64,000 nt of DNA from CAWFSE01 sp963697565 (GCA_963697565.1 CAVOOM010000006.1:248001-312000); one strand, 5' to 3'. Shown: positions 27,374-37,499, counted from the first letter of the stretch. The notes: a model not told the origin generated them from the sequence alone. Numbers and translations are program-made.

Positions 27374-28186
27374 GCGGAAGCCTCCTGGATGCGGCAGATC
27401 TGACGGGAACGGGCGACGAGCCGGCCGGCGGAGTCCCAGACCTCGGCGTCCTCATCGAACCACCCATCGGCGATGAGTGTCGCCTGGGCGCGCACGCGCA
27501 GCGCGCCGGGGGCCGGAATCGCGCGCAGGTGGGCGGTCAGCTCCACGGTCGGTGTCCAGCCGACCGGGCGGAGGTCCCAGGGGGTCGGGGGCATCGTGTC
27601 GACGGCGACGAGCGCGAACAGGGGGTCGTCGAGCGCGCCCTGCGCGGGGCTCATCCAGGCCAGCATCTCGAGGCGACCCGCCGGCCGGCCGACGGCCCAG
27701 CCGAGGTGGTCGGGGTCCATCGAGACCCGCACCTGGTCGAGCAGCGGGATCGACCCCATCGGGGTCTGCGACGACGAGGCCACGCACTCGGCCTCGGGGC
27801 GAAGGGCCGGGGGCTCAGGGTCGCGCTGCCACTCGGGGGCGTGGCCCGCGAGGCGGCCCGCGGTCAGGTGCCCGACCACCCGGATGGACGGCCCCTGGCG
27901 GAGCGTGAACCGGACGGTCGTGGCGGTGCGCCCGGTGCGCAGCACCTCGGTGTCCACCTCGGCCGGCCCGTGGTCGGGCGGGCTGAGGAAATGGGCGGTG
28001 GTCGCGACCGCGTGCGGGTGGTCGGCGCCGGCCGCCTCCGCGGCAGCCAGCGCGGCGCGGGCGGCCGCCGCCAGGACGTAGCCCCCGTTGGGTCGGGAGC
28101 CGCTGGCCCAGCCCGGGGTCGATCTCCACGCCGTACCGGCCGGGTTCCAGGGCGCGGACGGCGGTCGCCGCGGCGAACGTGCTCAC
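27370..28186 (-). CDS. thioesterase family (acyl-CoA thioesterase-like) protein, frameshifted
   Basis: About 271 residues with the double hotdog layout of actinobacterial TesB-like proteins: FAAATAVRALEPGRYGVEIDP and PNGGYVLAAAARAAL in the first half, then TVELTAHLRAIPAPGALRVRAQATLI and DAEVWDSAGRLVARSRQI in the second. It would hydrolyse acyl-CoA; the chain length is unknown. One extra G near 28118 (CCCGGGCTGGG on the minus strand) breaks the frame between the first two segments. The gene is coupled to the DevR-like gene through GTGA, an association I have not seen described. Confidence 0.7.
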
Positions 28187-28207
28187 CCGCCCGACCGTAC
28201 GGGATCG

Positions 28208-28542
28208 CTAGCCGGCGTCGGGGCACAGGTAGCGGACGGCGGCCGAGGCCACCTGGGCGGCGCCGAGGTCGGTGACCTCGAGGTCGGGGGTGTCGGCGAC
28301 GCGCTCGGCGGTGCGGCGGGCCGCCTCGGCCGGGTCGGCGCCGCCGCGTACGTCCTCGCAGGCGTCCTCTCCGAGCGACAGCAGCTCGTTGCGCTGCTCG
28401 GTGGACAGGTCGGCCCCGTTGAGCGCCTTGAAGAAGCGCTCCTCGGCGGAGCCGGAGTAGCAGCCGCCGAGGCCCGACGGCGATCGACGCGAGGCGTGAG
28501 CGAGGCAAGCACGGGTCGGGTCCGGCGGAGGGGCGCGCTCAC
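28208..28542 (-). CDS. DUF732-like lipoprotein (two frame breaks)
   Basis: Reading from GTG 28542 across two extra C bases (near 28489 and 28467) gives about 110 residues: a leader LASLTLASIAVGLGGC with lipobox LGGC, then EERFFKALNGADLSTEQRNELL, GEDACEDVRGGADPAEAARR, and VASAAVRYLCPDAG. The two later cysteines and the terminal (Y)LCP match DUF732, a small secreted actinobacterial family of unknown function. It lies between the glycosyltransferase (11 bp) and the thioesterase (21 bp) in one apparent operon. Confidence 0.65.
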
Positions 28543-28553
28543 GATCCCCCAGC

Positions 28554-30042
28554 CTACGTCCGCAGCCGCAGCACGCTTCGCCCGGCGACCACCGCGGCCG
28601 GCTCGTACCGCTCCTCGAGCAGCCGGGCGACCTCGCCGGTCGGGTCGACCCGCCGCGGGTCCTGGTAGACGACCACCCACTGCGGCGCGGCCGGGCCGGC
28701 GAGGTAGGCGCGCAAGGCGGGCAGGGCCGACGGCACGTAGCGGATGTTGGCCCACCACAGGTACGGGTACGAGGTGGTGCGCCCGGCCTTGAGGTACACG
28801 TCGGCGGAGGCGGCCAGCGCGTAGACCTCGTCGCCGGGCGCGGTGTTGGCCGCCAGCCAGGGGGCGATCGACTCGTTGGCGAGCACCGACGGCGAGCCGG
28901 TGGCCGCGAGGTCGCGCTCCGCCGGCGGCAGCCCGGCCCACACCGCGGCCGTCACCACGGCTGGCAGGGCGACGGCTGCCAGCCCCAGCGGCAGCACCCA
29001 CGCGCGCCGGCGCGACCAGCGCGCGAGGGCGAGCCCCGCCCCCACCGACGCCGGCGCGACCCACTGCAGGAAGTAGTGCGGCCAGGCGTACGGCCCCAGC
29101 ACGATCGCGGCGGTCGTGGCCCCGACCCAGGCGAGCAGCGGCCAGTCGGGGCGGCCGCGGTACCGCGCCCCCGCCCAGCCGAACGCCGCCAGCGCCAGCA
29201 GCAGGCCGAGGTCCAGCAGCACCCGCGGACCGGAGGCCGCGAGCGCGTCGGCCTTCGCCCCGAGCCCGCCGGGATCGGCCGCCGGGCCGAAGCGGTACGC
29301 CACCACGGCGTACCAGTAGGCGCCCCACCCGGTGGCCAGCCCGTGCAGCGCGGACAGCCCGAGCGGGAGGGCGACGCCGAGCGCGGCCCAGCCGACCGCG
29401 CCGCGCCGGCGCTTCGCGCGGCATCAGCACGGCCACCAGCGCCACCGCGGCGACCGCGTCCACGGCGGACTGCTTCACCGTGCAGGCGGCCCCCGCGAGC
29501 AGGCCGGCCGGCAGCAGCAGCCGGGGGGCGTCGTCGCGGCGTGCGATGAACGCCAGCGCCACCCCCCACACCGACACCGCGGAGGCCGTGAGCTCGCCGT
29601 TGAGGACGTGGCCCTGCAGGTGGGGCGCCGCGCCCGCGAAGGCGGCGGCCAGCCCGGCGGCGACCCCCGCGCGGCGGCCGGCGAGCGCCCACGCCGCGGT
29701 CGCGGCCCCGAGGGCGATCGAAGCGGCGGCGAGCATGGCGGCGACCCGGGCGGCCAGCGTCGGCGGCCCCTCGTCGAGGCCCACCAGCAGCCGGAAGACC
29801 AGCAGGAGTCCCTGGGGGCGGTCGACGAAGACCTCGGTGTAGAGCCGCTCGCCGTCAGCCCAGCGCGCCGCGACGAGCCCGTACCCGCCCTCGTCGCTCA
29901 CCAGCGGCGAGCCGACCAGCGGCAGCCGCAGGATCGCGGCGACGGACAGCAGCACCAGCCCGAACGCGGCCACCGCCCCGGCCACGGGCCAGCGGCCACC
30001 CGGCCGGGAGCTCCCGCCCTCGGCTGTCCGTTGCGGGTCCAC
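28554..30042 (-). CDS. GT-C fold glycosyltransferase (PMT/ArnT-like), frameshifted
   Basis: About 495 residues with eleven or so membrane helices. The first large loop has LVSDEGGYGLVAARWADGE and then FVDRPQGLLLVFRL, the acidic pair and DRP-x-G of PMT/ArnT-type GT-C enzymes that transfer sugars from polyprenyl phosphates outside the membrane. A soluble carboxy-terminal part follows (YALAASADVYLKAGRTTSYPYLWW, VVVYQDPRRVDPTG). One frame break near 29415 separates VLMPREA from the region ending in VVAYRFGPAADPGG. First gene of the minus-strand group ending in devR; acceptor unknown. Confidence 0.75.
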
Positions 30043-30230
30043 GACATGGAGCGTAGGCGCCAGGATGCGGGCAGGGGCCGCCCACCAGGCCGCCCCGACC
30101 GAGTACGTGCCCGGTCCCGGCCCACCCCGCCGGCCCGGCCGGACGAGCGGGCCCGCCGGGCCCGGCGAGGAGGACTCATGAGCATCCCCGTTCCGCGGCC
30201 GGTGCGGCATCGGCCCCGCAGGAGGCCGGC

Positions 30231-31331
30231 ATGAGCCCCGCCGGCGCCGACGGCGGCCCCGAGCTCGTCCAGCTGCTCACCCCCGAGGGCGAGCGCGTCG
30301 AGCACCGCGACTACGCCCTCGACCTCACCGACGAGGAGTACCGCGGGCTCTACCGCGACCTCGTGCTCGTCCGCCGGATCGACGCCGAGGCCACCGCCCT
30401 GCAGCGCCAGGGCGAGCTCGGCCTGTGGGCCAGCCTGCTGGGCCAGGAGGCCGCCCAGGTCGGCGCGGGCCGCGCGATGCAGCCCGGCGACTTCGCCTTC
30501 CCGACCTACCGCGAGCACGGGGTCGCCTGGTGCCGCGGCGTCGACCCGCTGACCCTGCTGGGGCTCTTCCGCGGGACGACCAACGGCGGCTGGGACCCGC
30601 ACGAGCACGGCTTCGCGCTCTACACGATCGTCATCGGCGACCAGTGCCCGCACGCCGTGGGCCACGCGATGGGCGCGCTGTGGGACGGCGGCGGCGACGC
30701 GACGATGGTGTTCTTCGGCGACGGCGCCAGCAGCCAGGGCGACGTCAACGAGTCGTTCATCTGGGCGAGCGTCTTCAACGCCCCCGTCGTCTTCTTCTGC
30801 CAGAACAACCAGTGGGCGATCTCCGAGCCGCTCGAGCGGCAGACCCGCATCCCGCTCTACCGCCGCGCGGCCGGCTTCGGCTTCCCGGGCGTGCGCGTCG
30901 ACGGCAACGACGTGCTGGCCACCCTCGCGGTGTCGCGCGACGCGATGGCGCGGGCCCGCGACGGCCAGGGGCCGATGCTCGTCGAGGCCTTCACCTACCG
31001 GATGGGCGCGCACACGACCTCCGACGACCCGACGCGCTACCGGCTCGCCGGCGACGTCGAGGCCTGGAAGCTGCGCGACCCGATCGAGCGGCTGCGGGCC
31101 TTCCTGCACCGCCAGCAGCTCGTCGACGGCGGCTTCTTCGAGGCGCTCGACGCCGAGGCGGAGGCGCTGGCCGTACGGCTGCGGGCGGGCGTGCGGGCGC
31201 TGCCCGACCCGGGGCCGCTGTCGATGTTCGACCACGTGTACGCCGACCCGCACCCCCTCGTGGAGGAGGAGCGGGCGGCGTTCGGGGCGTACCTCGCGTC
31301 CTTCGCCGACGCCCCGGGGGGTGGGCACTGA
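30231..31331 (+). CDS. 2-oxoacid dehydrogenase E1 component, alpha subunit
   Basis: 366 residues. The thiamine-diphosphate motif is FFGDGASSQGDVNESFIWAS with VVFFCQNNQWAIS; the substrate-channel region GVDPLTLLGLFRGTTNGG and HTTSDDPTRYR are typical of PdhA/BkdA. The mostly branched-chain type of actinobacterial E1a fits, but pyruvate is possible. Its stop overlaps the beta-subunit ATG (TGATG). It starts an E1a-E1b-E2 operon; no E3 (Lpd) gene is in the window. Confidence 0.92.
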   Translation: MSPAGADGGPELVQLLTPEGERVEHRDYALDLTDEEYRGLYRDLVLVRRIDAEATALQRQGELGLWASLLGQEAAQVGAGRAMQPGDFAFPTYREHGVAWCRGVDPLTLLGLFRGTTNGGWDPHEHGFALYTIVIGDQCPHAVGHAMGALWDGGGDATMVFFGDGASSQGDVNESFIWASVFNAPVVFFCQNNQWAISEPLERQTRIPLYRRAAGFGFPGVRVDGNDVLATLAVSRDAMARARDGQGPMLVEAFTYRMGAHTTSDDPTRYRLAGDVEAWKLRDPIERLRAFLHRQQLVDGGFFEALDAEAEALAVRLRAGVRALPDPGPLSMFDHVYADPHPLVEEERAAFGAYLASFADAPGGGH

Positions 31332-32320
31332 TGGCCGAGACGCTGACCCTGGGCAAGGCGCTCAACCTCGGCCTGCGCCGCGCGCTGGAGCAGGACCCCA
31401 CGGTCGTCCTGCTCGGCGAGGACATCGGCAAGCTCGGCGGGGTCTTCCGGATCACCGACGGGCTGCAGAAGGACTTCGGCGAGCACCGCGTCGTCGACGC
31501 CCCGCTGGCCGAGTCGAGCATCGCGGGGGCGGCCGTGGGCCTGGCGATCCGCGGCTTCCGCCCGGTGATCGAGATCCAGTTCGACGGCTTCGTCTTCCCT
31601 GCCTTCGACCAGATCACCACCCAGATCGCCAAGATGCACGCACGCTCCGACGGCAAGGTGCCGATGCCGATCACGATCCGCATCCCGTACGGCGGCGGGA
31701 TCGGCGCGGTCGAGCACCACAGCGAGTCGCCGGAGGCATACTTCGCGCACACCGCGGGTCTGCGGGTCGTCACGCCGAGCAGCCCGGCCGACGCCTACTG
31801 GATGGTGCAGCAGGCGATCGCGGCCAACGACCCGGTGGTCTTCTTCGAGCCGAAGCGGCGCTACTGGGACAAGGCCGACGCCGACGACGTGCTCGACCCG
31901 GCGCACGCGTCCTACCCGTACGACCGCGCGCGCATCGTGCGGCCGGGCGAGGACGTGACGGTCGCCTGCTACGGGCCGATGGTGCGCACCTGCCTGGAGG
32001 CGGCGGAGGCCGCTGCGGGCGAGGGGCGCGACGTCGAGGTGATCGACCTGCGCTCGATCTCGCCGCTGGACGTCGACGCGGTCGCGCACTCGGTGGACAA
32101 GACCGGGCGGCTCGTCGTGGTGCACGAGGCGCCGGTGTTCCTCGGCCTCGGCGCCGAGCTGGCCGCGCGGGTCACCGAGCGCTGCTTCTACGCGCTGGAG
32201 GCGCCGGTGCTGCGGGTGGGCGGGTTCCACACGCCGTACCCGCCGTCGCGGGTGGAGAAGCTCTACCTGCCCGACCTCGACCGCGTGCTCGACGCCGTCG
32301 ACCGCGTGCTGGCGTACTGA
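31331..32320 (+). CDS. 2-oxoacid dehydrogenase E1 component, beta subunit
   Basis: 329 residues beginning AETLTLGKALNLGLRRAL, with VVLLGEDIGKLGGVFRIT, DAPLAESSIAGAAVGLAI and the transketolase carboxy-terminal domain (EVIDLRSISPLDVDAVAHSV). The Glu and Phe that contact thiamine diphosphate are in their usual places (EIQFDGFVFPAFDQI). It forms the a2b2 decarboxylase with the preceding gene. Confidence 0.94.
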   Translation: MAETLTLGKALNLGLRRALEQDPTVVLLGEDIGKLGGVFRITDGLQKDFGEHRVVDAPLAESSIAGAAVGLAIRGFRPVIEIQFDGFVFPAFDQITTQIAKMHARSDGKVPMPITIRIPYGGGIGAVEHHSESPEAYFAHTAGLRVVTPSSPADAYWMVQQAIAANDPVVFFEPKRRYWDKADADDVLDPAHASYPYDRARIVRPGEDVTVACYGPMVRTCLEAAEAAAGEGRDVEVIDLRSISPLDVDAVAHSVDKTGRLVVVHEAPVFLGLGAELAARVTERCFYALEAPVLRVGGFHTPYPPSRVEKLYLPDLDRVLDAVDRVLAY

Positions 32321-32331
32321 GGAGGCGGGCG

Positions 32332-33778
32332 ATGTCTGAGCAGGTGCGCGTCTTCGCAATGCCGGACGCCGGCGAGGGGCTCACCGAGGGCGAGATCCTC
32401 AAGTGGCTTGTCGCGGTCGGCGACACCGTCGTGGTCAACCAGCCGCTCTGCGAGGTCGAGACGGCCAAGGCCGCTATCGAGCTGCCCTCGCCGTACGCCG
32501 GGGTGGTAGCCGAGCTGCGCGCGGCCGAGGGGCAGGTCGTCCCCGTGGGCGACCCGATCATCGCGATCGAGGTGGCCGAAAGCCCAGCCGCCGCAACGGT
32601 TTCCGCGTCGCCAGCCGCCCCGGCTGGGCTGGCCGCGAACGGCGCCGGCTCCGGGCCGGTACTGGTGGGCTACGGCGTGACGGAGGCCTCGACGCGCCGC
32701 CGCCCTCGGCTGCCCGCGGCCGACCCGCACGGCACGATGCGGGTCGAGGCGGGTCCGCCCGGCGAGGCCGTGAAGCCGGTGCGCCACGGCGGGCTCGAGG
32801 TCGGGCGCGCCGCCGAGCGGGCGCTGGCCGAGCAGGGCGCGACCGTGGCCGAAGCCCGCGGCCCGGGTGCGGGCCAAGCCGCTGGTCCGCAAGCTGGCCC
32901 GCGAGCTCGGCGTCGACCTCGCGGCGGTGGCGGCCAGCGGCCCGCACGGCACGGTCACCCGCGACGACGTCCGGCTGGCGGCCGAGGGGCTGTCGATCGC
33001 CCCGGACGCGACGGCCTGGCCGGGGGGCGGCGTCCCCGCCTCCTCGGGCGCCGTCGCGGCCGGCGAGCCGGGCGAGTCCGAGGTGCGCGAGCCGGTGCGC
33101 GGCGTGCGACGGCTGATGGCCGAGGCGATGACGGCGTCGGCGTTCTCGGTCCCGCATGTCACCGAGTGGGTTGAGGTCGACGTCACCCGCACGATCGAGC
33201 TGCTCGAGCGGATGCGCCGGCTGCCGGCGTACGAGGGGATCCGGCTGTCTCCGCTGCTGCTGGTGGCGCGCGCGCTGATCGAGGCGGTCCGGCGCACGCC
33301 GATCGCCAACTCGTTCTTCGACGCCGAGGCGGGCGAGGCGGGCGAGGTCGTCGTCCGGCGGCACGTCAACCTCGGGATCGCCGCCGCCACCCCGCGTGGG
33401 CTGGTGGTGCCTAACGTGAAGGGCGCGCAGGCGCTCGCGCTGCCCGACCTGGCCCGCGCGCTCAACGCCCTCGTCGAGACGGCCAAGGCCGGCCGCACCA
33501 CCCCGGCCGACATGTCTGGCGGCACGATCACGATCACCAACGTCGGGGTCTTCGGCGTCGACGGCGGCACCCCGATCATCAACCCCGGCGAGGCCGCGAT
33601 CCTGTGCATGGGCGCCGTGCGGCTGAAGCCGTGGGTGGTGGGCGGCCAGGTGGTGGCCCGCCAGGTGATGGAGCTGACGCTGTCGTTCGACCACCGCCAC
33701 ATCGACGGCGCCGCCGGCTCCATCGTGCTGGCCGATGTGGCCCGCCTGCTCGAGGAACCCGCCCTCTACGCCGTCTGA
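32332..33778 (+). CDS. dihydrolipoamide acyltransferase E2 (frameshifted)
   Basis: About 481 residues. Lipoyl domain with the modified Lys in EVETAKAAIELPSPY (the usual DKA is TAKA), an Ala/Pro linker, a peripheral-subunit-binding domain RAKPLVRKLARELGVDL plus GPHGTVTRDDV, and the catalytic domain ending TLSFDHRHIDGAAGS with the active His and Asp. One extra G near 32868 (CCCGGGTG) breaks the frame just before RAKPLVRKL. It transfers the acyl group from E1 to CoA in the cytoplasmic complex. Confidence 0.9.
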
Positions 33779-33793
33779 CCCACAACGGTTGAG

Positions 33794-33847
33794 GCGGGGG
33801 TCTCACGTTCGGACGGGTCGGATGCCCCGCTCCGGTGTGACCCCCGC
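33794..33847. terminator. long hairpin between convergent genes
   Basis: Arms GCGGGGGTCTCAC (33794-33806) and GTGTGACCCCCGC (33835-33847) pair with one mismatch around a GC-rich loop that can fold further. It lies between the E2 gene and the convergent DinB-like gene, so it probably ends both transcripts. Confidence 0.65.
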
Positions 33848-33887
33848 TGTGGACAGCCGCGTTGCTCGGGTCGTGCGGCCGACCGCC

Positions 33888-34704
33888 TCAGGGGGTGATG
33901 GCGGCGACGGCAAGCAGCCGGCGGGCGAGCGCCGGGTCGCCGTCGACCCGGATCGGCAGCTCGTCCAGCGGCGCGCGGCCGCAGCCGAGCCGGACGAACG
34001 TCTCCCAGTCCATGCTGATCTGCGCGTCGGCAACGCCGTCCTCGGCCGAATGCGCGGACCCGCGGCCGTCGGCGCCGACCACGAGGTCGACATCGAACGC
34101 CACCGCGCCCTCGACGGTGAGCCGCACGGCCGAGCCGGGAGGCGCCGCGAGCTCCTTGCTCAGCAGGATGCCCAGCGCGCGTACGAGGCGTTCGCGGGTG
34201 ACCTGGCCGCCCGGCGAGTCGAGGTCGCCGGGCCGCGCGGTGGCGCGGCGGGCGTCCTGCAGGTGGGCCCAGATGTCGAACGTCCGCATCGGGTAGATCC
34301 GCGAGGCGGGCGCCGTCATCCCGGCCGGGCCGCGCACCGCTGCATCGGGCTCGCGGGGGGTCGCCACCAGGTCGGGCCTACGGCGGTCGACCACCTCGGC
34401 CAGCTCGGCGCGGATCTCATCGGGCGTACGGGAGCGGCGCACGTCGACGCCCACCTCCGTGTACTGGCTCACCGGGCCAGCCGCGTGCGGCAGGGCATCC
34501 CAGTCCGGCACGTGCTCGGGCGCCGGGTCGCCGAGGGTGTCCTTCTCGATCGCGATGACGTGCGACGCCAGATCCTGCACCGACCAGCCGGGCGAGCTCG
34601 GTCGGCAGGGCCCACTCGGCATCGGGCAGGCCCGCGTAGAACGCCGCGGTGCGATCGAGCGTGTCCACGTACGCGGCGATGGCGGCATCGAGGTCGAATC
34701 CCAT
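33888..34704 (-). CDS. maleylpyruvate-isomerase / DinB-like family protein (frameshifted)
   Basis: About 271 residues. The amino part has AAFYAGLPDAEWALPTELA, then SVQDLASHVIAIEKDTLGD (metal-binding His and Glu) and RTFDIWAHLQDARRA with the third His, the DinB-type triad. The carboxy domain (AAPPGSAVRLTVEGAVAFDV, ISMDWETFVRLGCGR) is SCP2-like, as in mycothiol-dependent isomerases. One extra base near 34585 (CCCGGCTGGTC on the minus strand) breaks the frame after LAR. Likely a mycothiol-dependent S-transferase or isomerase; substrate unknown. Confidence 0.75.
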
Positions 34705-34740
34705 CCCCGCACCCTAGACACGGGCGCCTAGGGTCGGGGC

Positions 34741-36175
34741 GTGGTGTTGACACGCGCGTGGGCGCGGCGCTGGGCGGCCGAGCCCGACCGCGCGGTGCTC
34801 CTCGGGCCGGACGGCCGCGCAGCCGACGCGCGCGAGCTGGACCGCTGCACCCGCGACGGGGCCTCCCGGCTGGCCGCCGCGGGGGTCGGCCGCGGCGACC
34901 GCGTGCTGCTGTCCTGCGCGCCGTCGACGGCGACGGTGGTGGCGTACGTCGCGGCGCTGCGGCTAGGCGCGGTCGTGGTGCCGGCCAACACCGCGTACAC
35001 GCGGCCGGAGTTGGAGCACCTCGTCAGCGACTCCGCGCCCGCCTTCGCGGTGCTCGATGACCCGGCGCGGGTCGAGGGCCTCGGGGTGCCGGCCGCGGCC
35101 TCGCTGCCGTCGCTGCCGGAGGGCGCCGGCGGTCGAGGTGGACGCCTCGGAGCCGGGCGACCCGGCGATGATCGCCTACACCTCCGGCACCACGGGTCGC
35201 CCCAAGGGGGCGGTGCTCTCGCACGCCAACCTGCTCGCCGGCGCGCAGGCGCTGGTCGAGGCGTGGGGGTGGACGCCAGCCGACCGGCTGGTGCTGGCGC
35301 TGCCGCTGTTCCACATGCACGGCCTTGGCGTCGGCGTGAACGGCACGCTCCTGGCGGGGGCGTCCGCGGTGGTGCTGCCCGCCTTCAGCCCGGACGCGGT
35401 CGCCGACGCCGTACGCGACCACGACGCGACCATGTTCTTCGGCGTCCCGACGATGTGGGCGAGGTTGGCCGCCTCGCCGCGGTTGCCCGAGTTGGCGGCG
35501 CTGCGGCTGCTGGTCTCGGGCTCGGCGCCGTTGCCGCCCGATCTGTTCGAGGCGGTGCGCTCGGCCACCGGGCAGGCGCCGCTAGAGCGGTACGGGATGA
35601 GCGAGACCGTGATGCTGGCGGCGAACCCGCTGCACGGCGAGCGGCGCGCGGGGACGGTGGGGCGGCCGCTGCCGGGGGTCGAGATCCGGCTGGCCGACGG
35701 CGGCGGCGTGGAGGTGCGCGGGCCCAACGTCTTCGCCGGCTACTGGCGCCAGCGCGCGGCGACCGAGGCGGCGTTCACCGCCGACGGCTGGTTCCGGACC
35801 GGCGACCTCGGCGAGTGGGACGAGGCCGGCCACCTGCGCCTGGTCGGCCGGGCCAGCGAACTGATCATCACCGGCGGCTACAACGTCTACCCGCGCGAGG
35901 TCGAGGACGCGCTGCGCACGCACCCGGCGGTCGACGACGTCGCGGTCGTCGGTGCGCCCGACCCCGAGTGGGGCGAGGTCGTCGTCGCCTACGTCGTGGA
36001 GCGTGAGCCCGTCTCCGACGAGGCGCTCGCCGCGCACCTGGCCGACCGGGTGGCCCCGTACAAGCGCCCGCGCCGCTGGCGCCGCGTGGACGAACTGCCG
36101 CGCAACGCGATGGGCAAGCTCGTCCGCGCCGACCTGCCGCCGCTGGAGCCCGGACCGCAGCAGGGGGGAGGATGA
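34741..36175 (+). CDS. AMP-forming acyl-CoA synthetase, MatB-like (frameshifted)
   Basis: About 477 residues, short for the family and close to malonyl-CoA synthetase MatB. Motifs: MIAYTSGTTGRPKGAVLSH (P-loop), LPLFHMHGLGVGVNGTLL, FFGVPTMWARL, LVSGSAPLPPDLFEAV, LERYGMSET, GWFRTGDLGEWDE and the late catalytic Lys in NAMGKLVRADL. It would activate a short dicarboxylate or acyl group as CoA thioester. One extra base near 35130 splits LPEGAA from VEVDASEPGDP. The following amidase starts within its stop codon (ATGA), so they form a unit. Confidence 0.8.
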
Positions 36176-36955
36176 GCGCCATGCGCGTCGCCGTGCTCCA
36201 ACTCGACCCCGACTACACCCTGCCGATCGACGAGCGGCAGGACGCAGGCGGCCGCCCTCGTCCGCGCGCAGGCGGGCGCGGACCTCGTGGTGCTGCCCGA
36301 GCTGTGGCCGCAGGGGGGCTGGCTCTACGACCGCTGGGACTCCGAGTGCGAGCCGCTCGACGGGCCGACCGTGGCGGCCATGGCCGAGGCCGCGCGTGCG
36401 ATCGGCGCGCATGTGCACGCCGGATCGGTCGTCGAGCGCGGCGCGGACGGCAAGCACTACAACACCTCGGCGCTGCTCGGCCCGGACGGCGCGCTGCTCG
36501 CGTCGTACCGCAAGATCCACCTGTTCGGCTTCGACGAGGGCGAGCCGCTGCTGCTCGGCGCGGGCGAAGAGGTCGTGGTCGCGGCCACCGCGATCGGGCG
36601 GATCGGGCTGGCGACCTGCTACGACCTGCGCTTCCCGGAGATGTTCCGCGCGCTCGTAGACCGCGGGGCCGAGCTCGTCGTCGTGCCGGCCGCGTGGCCG
36701 GAGGCGCGGGTGGCCCACTGGACGCTGCTCGCGCAGGCGCGCGCTGTGGAGAACCAGTACGCCGTGGTGGCCTGCAACACCGCGGGCTCGCAGGGCGGCA
36801 AGGCGATGGGCGGCCGGTCGCTCGTGGTGGGGCCGCGCGGCGACGTGCTCGGCGAGGCCGGGGAGGCCGCCGAGGTGCTCACCGCGACCATCGACCTGGC
36901 CGAGGTCGCGCGCTGGCGCGAGGCCTTCCCCGTGCTTGCCAACCGCCGGCTCTGA
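36172..36955 (+). CDS. carbon-nitrogen hydrolase (Nit2/omega-amidase-like), frameshifted
   Basis: About 260 residues of the nitrilase superfamily with the Glu-Lys-Cys triad: LVVLPELWPQGG (Glu), SYRKIHLFGFDEGEPLLLG (Lys) and IGLATCYDLRFPEMFRAL (Cys). Sequence around the triad is like omega-amidase / 2-oxoglutaramate or deaminated-glutathione amidases. One extra G near 36243 (GACGCAGGCGG) breaks the frame just after the start. The start ATG 36172 overlaps the ligase stop; ATG 36181 is an alternative. Confidence 0.82.
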
Positions 36956-36964
36956 CCCCGTGGC

Positions 36965-37362
36965 TCAGGTCTCGACCGGGTAGCCGGCGTTGGCCCAGGA
37001 CGACAGCCCGCCGAGGTCCTTCACCGAGCTGAAGCCGGCCTCGGCCATCTGGTCGGCGGCGAGGGCGCTGCGCCGCCCGGTGCGGCAGTAGACGACGTAC
37101 GTCTCGGACTGGTCGAGCTCGGCGATGTCGTCGGCGAACGACCCGACTCCACATCGATGTTGACCGCATCGGGGATGTGGCCCGCGGCGAACTCGGCAGG
37201 GGTGCGCACGTCGATGACGGTGGCGCCCTCGTCGATGGCCGTGGAGGCCTCGGCGGGGGTGACGGTGCTGACGGCAGCGGAGTCCGACGAGCAGGCGGCG
37301 GTGCCGGCCACGAGGGCCAGGCCGAGGGCGGCGGCGGCCAGGCCGCGGGAGACAGATCGCAT
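36965..37362 (-). CDS. lipoprotein rhodanese-like sulfurtransferase (frameshifted)
   Basis: About 132 residues: a leader GLAAAALGLALVAGTAAC with probable lipobox, then a single rhodanese domain TVIDVRTPAEFAAGHIPDAVNID, the active-site loop VVYCRTGRRSA with the catalytic Cys, and GLSSWANAGYPVE. A lost base near 37143 breaks the frame after DVESG. The protein would sit on the outer face of the membrane and move sulfane sulfur or thiols. A CsoR/CstR-like dyad abuts its start codon, suggesting control by persulfide or copper. Confidence 0.85.
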
Positions 37363-37376
37363 ACCCCCTAGGGTAT
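37361..37376. promoter_or_regulatory. CsoR/CstR-like operator at the rhodanese start
   Basis: ATACCCCCTAGGGTAT is a dyad of ATACCC and GGGTAT around CCTA. CsoR-family repressors (copper CsoR, persulfide CstR) bind such G/C-tract dyads with AT ends. It overlaps the ATG of the minus-strand rhodanese gene (37360-37362). The TATACC on the minus strand, 9 bp before that ATG, could be the -10 element of a leaderless transcript. Confidence 0.5.
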
Positions 37377-37414
37377 ACGAGACCGCCCCGGGCCTCAACC
37401 CGCGACCTCCCCTG

Positions 37415-37464
37415 CCGTACGCGTGCCTGCCCGGCGCCACAGCGCGCGGCAAGCACGCGTACGG
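37415..37464. repeat. inverted repeat in a divergent promoter region
   Basis: Perfect 12-bp arms CCGTACGCGTGC (37415-37426) and GCACGCGTACGG (37453-37464), extendable with mismatches to about 20 bp, with a GC-rich 26-nt loop. It lies between the divergent rhodanese and thioredoxin/NHL genes. It could be a cruciform, an operator or an attenuator for the latter. Confidence 0.45.
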
Positions 37465-37499
37465 GCGGGGGAGCACCGGGGCTGGGGCAAGATGCCCCC

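Noticed and set aside
33794..33847. Third copy of the dispersed palindrome
   Set aside because: It has a similar hairpin size but different arm and loop sequence, and its convergent position is well explained as a terminator.
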